Source of the DNA: Candidatus Accumulibacter sp. UBA704
Lineage (GTDB): Bacteria > Pseudomonadota > Gammaproteobacteria > Burkholderiales > Rhodocyclaceae
Assembly: GCA_002304785.1 (NCBI GenBank)
Contig: DBMG01000138.1
Location: 1-9,696, forward strand
DNA: 9,696 nt
Direction: 5' to 3'
The notes beneath the pieces are model-generated. The model was not told the origin of the DNA. It did not search any database and saw nothing but the letters and a program-made list of their open reading frames with translations. The position numbers and the translations under genes were made by a program. Below are positions 5,239 through 9,696 of the stretch, piece after piece. Position 1 is the stretch's first letter. Each line of letters opens with the position of its first letter.

Positions 5239-6065
5239 TCAGAACGGCATCGAGAACTTCACGCCGATGGCATTCGTTGAGGTGTTGCCGGAGAACTGTC
5301 CCGTATAGTCGAGGCGCACCACCGATCCGTCCTTTTTCAGCAGGTCGAAGCCGATGGATACGTCGGTGTAGGTCCGGTCCAGCTCGTTGACGATGGTGAA
5401 GGGGGCTACCGAGGCGGGCGCGCCGCTCAGGCGGGCGGTGATCGAACGGTCGTTGTCGGTCAGGAAGCGCGTGATGCCCAACCGGGCGTATGGACGCAGC
5501 AGGGTGCCATTGTCCAGCCTCCGTTCCGTTCCCACCTCGATCATCGGTTGCAGGGTGACGAAGGTTTCATCTTCCTTGTCGACTTTCAGGTTGGCGCCTC
5601 CGGCCCCGTGTTCCGAGAAGCTGTTGCGGATTACGTGCGTGACGCCGAGGTCGATCAACGGGCGGATATAGACGTCGTCGCTCTGCATCAGGTCGTGACT
5701 GATCCGACCGTGTACGGCGAATGACCAGGCGTGCTGGGTCGACTCCGCGACAAGCGGCGATCCGGTCAGGTCGATGTGGCGGCGGCTTTCGTAACGGCCG
5801 TAGCCCACGCCGGCCGACGCCTCGTACTTGGTGGCTTCGACCTGCTTCTTGATGATCGCGCCGAAGTCGAACTGGTCGCCGTCCGTCCCCGAATAGCGCG
5901 CTTTGAGGTTCGCCTGCTGGTAGGAGGCAGCGAAGCCAGCATAGGTGTCCGGTGCGATGGCGCGTTGCGCCCCGCCGGCCAACGTGAATGTGTCGAGCTG
6001 GTAGCCGGCATTGCTGCCGTTCCGTTCCTGGTCGTGCTGGCTGCCGCCGATCCGTACCCAGCGGC
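5239..6065 (-). other. Autotransporter beta-barrel translocator domain
   Basis: About 275 residues from CRWVRIGGS to the C-terminal Phe. Alternating amphipathic strands, Gly/Tyr-rich (YAGFAASYQQANLKARYSG, GVGYGRYESRR, LRPYARLGITRF, TYTDVSIGFDLL), fit the 12-strand outer-membrane barrel of Pfam-type Autotransporter domains. The preceding YEQLGPGT is the common lead-in to this domain, and the ~40 residues between would contain the pore helix. Confidence 0.9.
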
Positions 6066-9000
6066 ATTCGCCTTCGCGCAGGAAGCGCTGGTCCCCGTCG
6101 CGCTGCCGGCAACTGTGCATGGCGTCGCTCAGGTTCATGCTCGCGGCGGAACTGGTCGGCGACGATGCGCCGGTGGTTCCCGGCCCCAGTTGTTCATAGG
6201 CGAGGTCGAGGCTGGGCACATCCGGTTGCAGCACGAGGGCCGAGGCGAAGGGCGCGAAAGCGGCCGAGCCGCCCGCGCTCTGCAAGGCGTTGACGTAGCG
6301 CCCGAGGCGCCCACCGTTGCTGCTCAGCTGACTTGGCGCGAAATCGACATCGAGATCGACTGCCAACTCTTTGGCGTTCAGGGCGGTCAGGCGGTAGTTG
6401 ACGACACCGGAAGGCGATGCCGCGATGCGCAGCCCGCCATCGCTGATGCCGCCATCGGCCGCCAGCATCGCCCGGCGGAAGCTGCCCGGTTTGGCGTAGC
6501 CGGTATCGACCGGGTTGATCCGCAGGCCGCCAGCCAGTTGCGCCGTGCCGCTGACCGCCAGCCTGTCGCGGGCGGCGCTGGCGAGGCTGACGTCCATGGT
6601 CAGGATGCCGGTCGATGTCTGCTGCAGGTCGCCGGTCAAAGCCGTTTCCTGCACCTTCCCCAAACCTCCGGGTGAGAGCGTCCCGGCGTTGTCCAGCGTT
6701 CGACCGTTGCCGACCACGACCGAAGCGCCGGACGCGAACGTGGCGTTCGCACGGTTGTGAATGGAATTGGCGCCTGCGCCAAGATCCACGTTGCCGGAGA
6801 GGGTGCCGAAGTTTTCGATCGTGTCCGGCGCGGCGCTGCCTACCACGGCCAGTCCGCTCAACGCACTCAGGGTGCCGCGATTGGTGAGCGTGTTGGCAGC
6901 GCCGTCGAGGAAGCGCACGCCCGCACCGGTGCCGCTGCCGCCTTGCACGGAGCCGCCGTCCACGGTGACCGATATCGTGCCCTTGCCGTCAACGCCGACA
7001 CTCTGCGCGAGAATCCCGTCTCCATCTGCACCGTTCACGCGCAGGTTGCCGTTGAACGTGACGCTAACGTTGCCGCCGACGCCGAGATACTGCGGGTTGG
7101 TCGCGCTCGTCTTGCCGCCGGCGCTCTGGGCGAATATCCCGTGCGCCGCGTAGCCCGAGGTGGTGATGTTGCCGGTGTGGGAGACCGTCACCGCACCCGC
7201 CGATCCGTCGCCGCCAACGCTGCCGGCCAGGCCGACGAGTTCGTTGAGCAGGGCCAGCGGGTTCCAGCTCAGGCTGCCGGCCATGCCGCCGCCGCCGCCG
7301 ATGCTCTGGGCCATGATGCCGTGCGCGTCCGATCCACGGGTGGTGATGCTGCCGGAACTGATGACGTTCACCGCGCCCCCGTTGCCGGCGCTGCCGCCGT
7401 CCTGGGCAAAATCGAGGCCGAGACCGATACCGTACTTGAAGAAGCTCGACCCGGCCCGTTCGACGTTGCCGGCGACGCCGCCGCCACCGCCCACGCTTTG
7501 CGCGAAGATGCCGTGGGCCGAGTCGCCCGTCGTGTCGAGCATGCCGCTGGTATTGTTGACCGTCACTGTTCCGCCGTCGCCCGAGGCGCCGGCGCCGCCG
7601 CCGATGGCGACCTTGCCTAGGGCGCCGCCCACCGCCTCGCCGCCGCTGTCCTTGCCGCTGGCGAAGGCATTGACCTCGCCGCCGCCGCCGCCCACGCTCT
7701 GGGCCACGATCGCCGTGGACGCATAACCGGTGGTGGTGATGGTGCCGCTGTTGGTGACCGTCACCGCCTTGCCGTCGCCGCTGCTGCCTTCCGTCCCTCC
7801 AACGGCGACGCTCAGGTCGCGTAACTGGCCCTTGAGAAACTTCATCACCGCATTCCCGCCGCCGCCCATCGAACCGACGCCGAGGTTCGCCAGTTCCAGG
7901 AAGGCATCGGCCGCCGTGCCGGTGCCGAGGATCCCGTCGCCGCCGCTGCCGCCGCCACCGCCCACGCTCTGGGCGAAGATGCCGCGCGAGGTGGTGCCGT
8001 GGGTGACGATGTTCGCCGTGTTGGTGACGCTGACGGTGCCGCCGTCGTTCCCCGTGCCGCCGTCGCCACCGACAGAGATGCGCGCCTTGACGTTGGTTCC
8101 GCTGACCTGATCCTTCTTGAGTTCAGCGCTGCCTGCCTTGAGGATGTAGTTGAGCGAACGCGACGAGCCGCCGCTGCCGCCACCGCCGCCGATGCTCTGC
8201 GCGCGGATGCCGTCGGCGAGGTCGCCAGTCGTTTCCAGCGCGCCGTGGTTGGCGACGATCACCTCGCCGCCCAGGTTGCCGCTGCCGCCGTCGCCGCCGA
8301 TGTTGAGGTTGCCGTTGAAGCTGCGTCCTTCGTTGAGGGCGCCGAGTCCGATGGTGGCCGTGTAGGTGCTGCCGCCGGCGCCGCCGCCGCCGCCCACGCT
8401 CTGCGCGAAGATGGCGTGCGAGTCGTTCTCGCGCGTGGTGACCGAAGCGGTATTGGTGACATCGACCTTGGCGCCGATATTGCCGGAGCCGCCGGAGCCG
8501 CCGATGGCGACCGTGGCGTTGATGTTCCAGGTGTCCTTGGTGCCGCCGAAGCCGAGCCCGGAGGAAACGCTGGTTCCCCCGGCGCCGCCGCCGCCGCCGA
8601 TGCTCTGCGCAAAGATGCCGTAGGCCGTGTAGGTCGCATAGCGCTCGATGAGGAGCGCTTCCGGATCCTTGGGCAGCTGCGGCGGATTCGGCGGGTTGGG
8701 CAGGGGAGGAAGATCGTCGTTATCGTTGATCACGGAGACGGGCGTACCGGACGACCCGCCTGGGGGGGATGTGGCCGGTGTCGACGGGAGTGCGGCGGAA
8801 AGGACCAGTGGATCGGGGTTCGTCCATCCGGTCTCGATGCGGCCATGATTGATGACCGTCACCGTCTTGGCGAGGCCGCCATCGCCTCCGCTGCCGCCGA
8901 CGGCAACGGAGAGATCCTTGGCCTGCGAGCCGCTGAAGCCGCCGGCGAATGAGAATCCGCCAATGCCGCCGCCGCCGCCCAGGCTTTGCGCGACGATGCC

Positions 9001-9696
9001 GGCGGCCCCGCGGCCCTGCGTGAACACGCCGCCGCTGTTGGTGACCATCACGGTGCCGGCGTCGCCGCCCTCGGCGGCCGACCCGCCGACGCTGACAGCG
9101 AGATCCTTGGTGTTGGTGCCCTTGGCCACCACGCCGCTGGCGCTGAAACCGCCGTCGCCGCCGCCGCCGCCGACGCTCTGCGCGACGATGCCATGCGCCT
9201 TGTTGCCCGAGGTGATGACCGTGCCATAATTGGTGGTGGTGACATTGTTGGCGTTGCCGCCGCCGTCGCCGGCTCCGCCGATCGCTATGGCCAGATTGGC
9301 CGCGCCGTCGTGCTTGCCGAGGACCACGGCGAGGCTGCCGCCGCCGTCGCCGCCGCCGCCGCCCACGCTCTGGGCGAACAGGCCGTAGGCCGCATCGCCC
9401 TGGGTGGTGACGACAGCATTGTTGGTCAGTACGGCCTCGCCAGCGTCTCCGGCCACGCCGCCGCTGCCGCCGACGGATACCGAGAGATTAGGCTTGCTGC
9501 CCAGTCCGACCGTCAGCGTGCCGCTGAATCCCCCCGCGCCGCCGCCGCCGCCGAGACTCTGGGAAACGAGCCCGTGGGCGCCGGCCGACAGGGTGCTGAT
9601 GGTGCCGTAATTGATAAGCGTCGATTTCTTGCCATCGCCGCCGTCGCCGCCCGCGCCGCCGACGCTGCCGTTGAGGCTGAAGCCTTCGGTCGTCAG
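5239..9696 (-). CDS. Giant type Va autotransporter, 5' end outside the window
   Basis: The frame is open from the right edge (9696) to a stop at 5239-5241, giving 1485 visible residues; the GTG at 9456 is internal. From the N-terminal side it has thirteen passenger modules centred on a/sHGIfAQSvGGGGGxGG followed by SVGGxGGxGxxG and a V-V-N-x-G-x-I strand. Then comes a repeat-poor beta-helix part (about 6990-6690) with NRGTL/NFGTL turns, and a pre-barrel segment with TLSPGGLGK and GILTMDVS (about 6690-6330), probably the autochaperone. Next is a Cys pair (HSC...GECRW, ~6107 and ~6065), and from ~6065 the autotransporter beta-barrel, ending GVKFSMPF with the terminal Phe needed for Bam recognition. 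The signal peptide is not in view. The protein should be displayed on, or released from, the cell surface, probably as an adhesin or in biofilm formation; this is family-level inference. Codon use is far more GC-rich than in the cassettes. Confidence 0.95.
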   Translation of the reverse strand: MTTEGFSLNGSVGGAGGDGGDGKKSTLINYGTISTLSAGAHGLVSQSLGGGGGAGGFSGTLTVGLGSKPNLSVSVGGSGGVAGDAGEAVLTNNAVVTTQGDAAYGLFAQSVGGGGGDGGGSLAVVLGKHDGAANLAIAIGGAGDGGGNANNVTTTNYGTVITSGNKAHGIVAQSVGGGGGDGGFSASGVVAKGTNTKDLAVSVGGSAAEGGDAGTVMVTNSGGVFTQGRGAAGIVAQSLGGGGGIGGFSFAGGFSGSQAKDLSVAVGGSGGDGGLAKTVTVINHGRIETGWTNPDPLVLSAALPSTPATSPPGGSSGTPVSVINDNDDLPPLPNPPNPPQLPKDPEALLIERYATYTAYGIFAQSIGGGGGAGGTSVSSGLGFGGTKDTWNINATVAIGGSGGSGNIGAKVDVTNTASVTTRENDSHAIFAQSVGGGGGAGGSTYTATIGLGALNEGRSFNGNLNIGGDGGSGNLGGEVIVANHGALETTGDLADGIRAQSIGGGGGSGGSSRSLNYILKAGSAELKKDQVSGTNVKARISVGGDGGTGNDGGTVSVTNTANIVTHGTTSRGIFAQSVGGGGGSGGDGILGTGTAADAFLELANLGVGSMGGGGNAVMKFLKGQLRDLSVAVGGTEGSSGDGKAVTVTNSGTITTTGYASTAIVAQSVGGGGGEVNAFASGKDSGGEAVGGALGKVAIGGGAGASGDGGTVTVNNTSGMLDTTGDSAHGIFAQSVGGGGGVAGNVERAGSSFFKYGIGLGLDFAQDGGSAGNGGAVNVISSGSITTRGSDAHGIMAQSIGGGGGMAGSLSWNPLALLNELVGLAGSVGGDGSAGAVTVSHTGNITTSGYAAHGIFAQSAGGKTSATNPQYLGVGGNVSVTFNGNLRVNGADGDGILAQSVGVDGKGTISVTVDGGSVQGGSGTGAGVRFLDGAANTLTNRGTLSALSGLAVVGSAAPDTIENFGTLSGNVDLGAGANSIHNRANATFASGASVVVGNGRTLDNAGTLSPGGLGKVQETALTGDLQQTSTGILTMDVSLASAARDRLAVSGTAQLAGGLRINPVDTGYAKPGSFRRAMLAADGGISDGGLRIAASPSGVVNYRLTALNAKELAVDLDVDFAPSQLSSNGGRLGRYVNALQSAGGSAAFAPFASALVLQPDVPSLDLAYEQLGPGTTGASSPTSSAASMNLSDAMHSCRQRDGDQRFLREGECRWVRIGGSQHDQERNGSNAGYQLDTFTLAGGAQRAIAPDTYAGFAASYQQANLKARYSGTDGDQFDFGAIIKKQVEATKYEASAGVGYGRYESRRHIDLTGSPLVAESTQHAWSFAVHGRISHDLMQSDDVYIRPLIDLGVTHVIRNSFSEHGAGGANLKVDKEDETFVTLQPMIEVGTERRLDNGTLLRPYARLGITRFLTDNDRSITARLSGAPASVAPFTIVNELDRTYTDVSIGFDLLKKDGSVVRLDYTGQFSGNTSTNAIGVKFSMPF
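6990..9696 (-). repeat. Tandem array of AQS/Gly5 passenger modules
   Basis: The AQS motifs lie at about 9559, 9369, 9178, 8985, 8604, 8400, 8195, 7968, 7698, 7497, 7305, 7125 and 7004. Normal spacing is 190-205 bases (64-68 residues); the 381-base gap holds the proline-rich insert, and 227 and 270 reflect longer loops. Eleven modules have five glycines encoded by GGC runs; the last two toward the C-terminus (QSAGGKTS and QSVGVDGK) have lost the glycine block. The array continues past the right edge, so the total number is unknown. Confidence 0.9.
8641..8832 (-). other. Proline-rich insert within the autotransporter passenger
   Basis: About 64 residues between the fourth and fifth visible modules break the Gly-rich pattern: TNPDPLVLSAALPSTPATSPPGG, then VINDNDDLPPLPNPPNPPQLPKDP, then EALLIERYATYT. 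It interrupts one strand pair (GRIETGW ... TAYGIFAQS), so it should bulge as a flexible loop or stalk from the beta-helix. It is in-frame with no stop, and has no sign of a mobile element. Confidence 0.8.

Noticed and set aside
5731..8952. Long + strand open frames opposite the autotransporter (for example 5731-6675, 6757-7620, 7999-8952)
   Set aside because: They are Ala/Pro/Arg/Val-rich mirror images of the Gly-rich GGC repeats, lack ribosome sites, and match no protein style. They are open only because the GC-rich antisense strand has few stops.
6990..9696. CRISPR array
   Set aside because: The regular repeats are in-frame coding modules of about 190 bases with variable sequence, not short identical repeats with unique spacers.

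Overview
The window looks like part of a gammaproteobacterial chromosome, most likely from the Xanthomonas/Stenotrophomonas/Lysobacter relatives; a betaproteobacterium is not excluded. The clues are the style of the integron attC sites, a LysR-DoxX-nitroreductase cluster, and a very large glycine-rich type Va autotransporter. This is inference from sequence style, as no marker gene is present. Base composition is mosaic: the cassette region on the left is AT-richer, the middle genes are intermediate, and the autotransporter is strongly GC-rich.

Left end (1-1274): two integron gene cassettes lie in tandem, both reading leftward, each with its own attC site. Cassette A (823-1273) encodes an 88-residue two-helix membrane protein. 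Cassette B (117-822) encodes a 199-residue protein with one N-terminal membrane anchor. The boundaries rest on a strong internal check: the R'' core of each attC is the reverse complement of the start of its own cassette (10 of 10 bases for A, 9 of 10 for B). No integron integrase gene is in the window, so within these limits it fits a CALIN (a cluster of attC sites lacking an integrase).

1262-2105: this stretch has no intact gene. It holds an attI-like junction with a short palindrome, several dyads, a possible leftward promoter, and the remains of a short tyrosine recombinase. That relic is dead by three independent signs: an in-frame TAG, Arg to Cys in the H-x-x-R box, and His in place of the nucleophilic Tyr.

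Middle (2195-4942): a WHy/LEA14-type outer-membrane lipoprotein on the + strand; then a leftward pair, a DoxX-family membrane protein followed by a RutE-like nitroreductase; then a divergently transcribed LysR regulator. The LysR-doxX intergenic space carries a dyad and a reasonable sigma70-type promoter. The simplest reading is that the regulator controls the doxX-nitroreductase pair.

Right (5239-9696): the 3' 4.46 kb of a giant autotransporter gene on the minus strand, with its start beyond the right edge. The visible part has 13 AQS/Gly5 passenger modules (two degenerate), a proline-rich linker inserted between two of them, a beta-helix/pre-barrel segment, a Cys pair, and a C-terminal beta-barrel ending in Phe. 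A GC-rich hairpin follows the stop codon.
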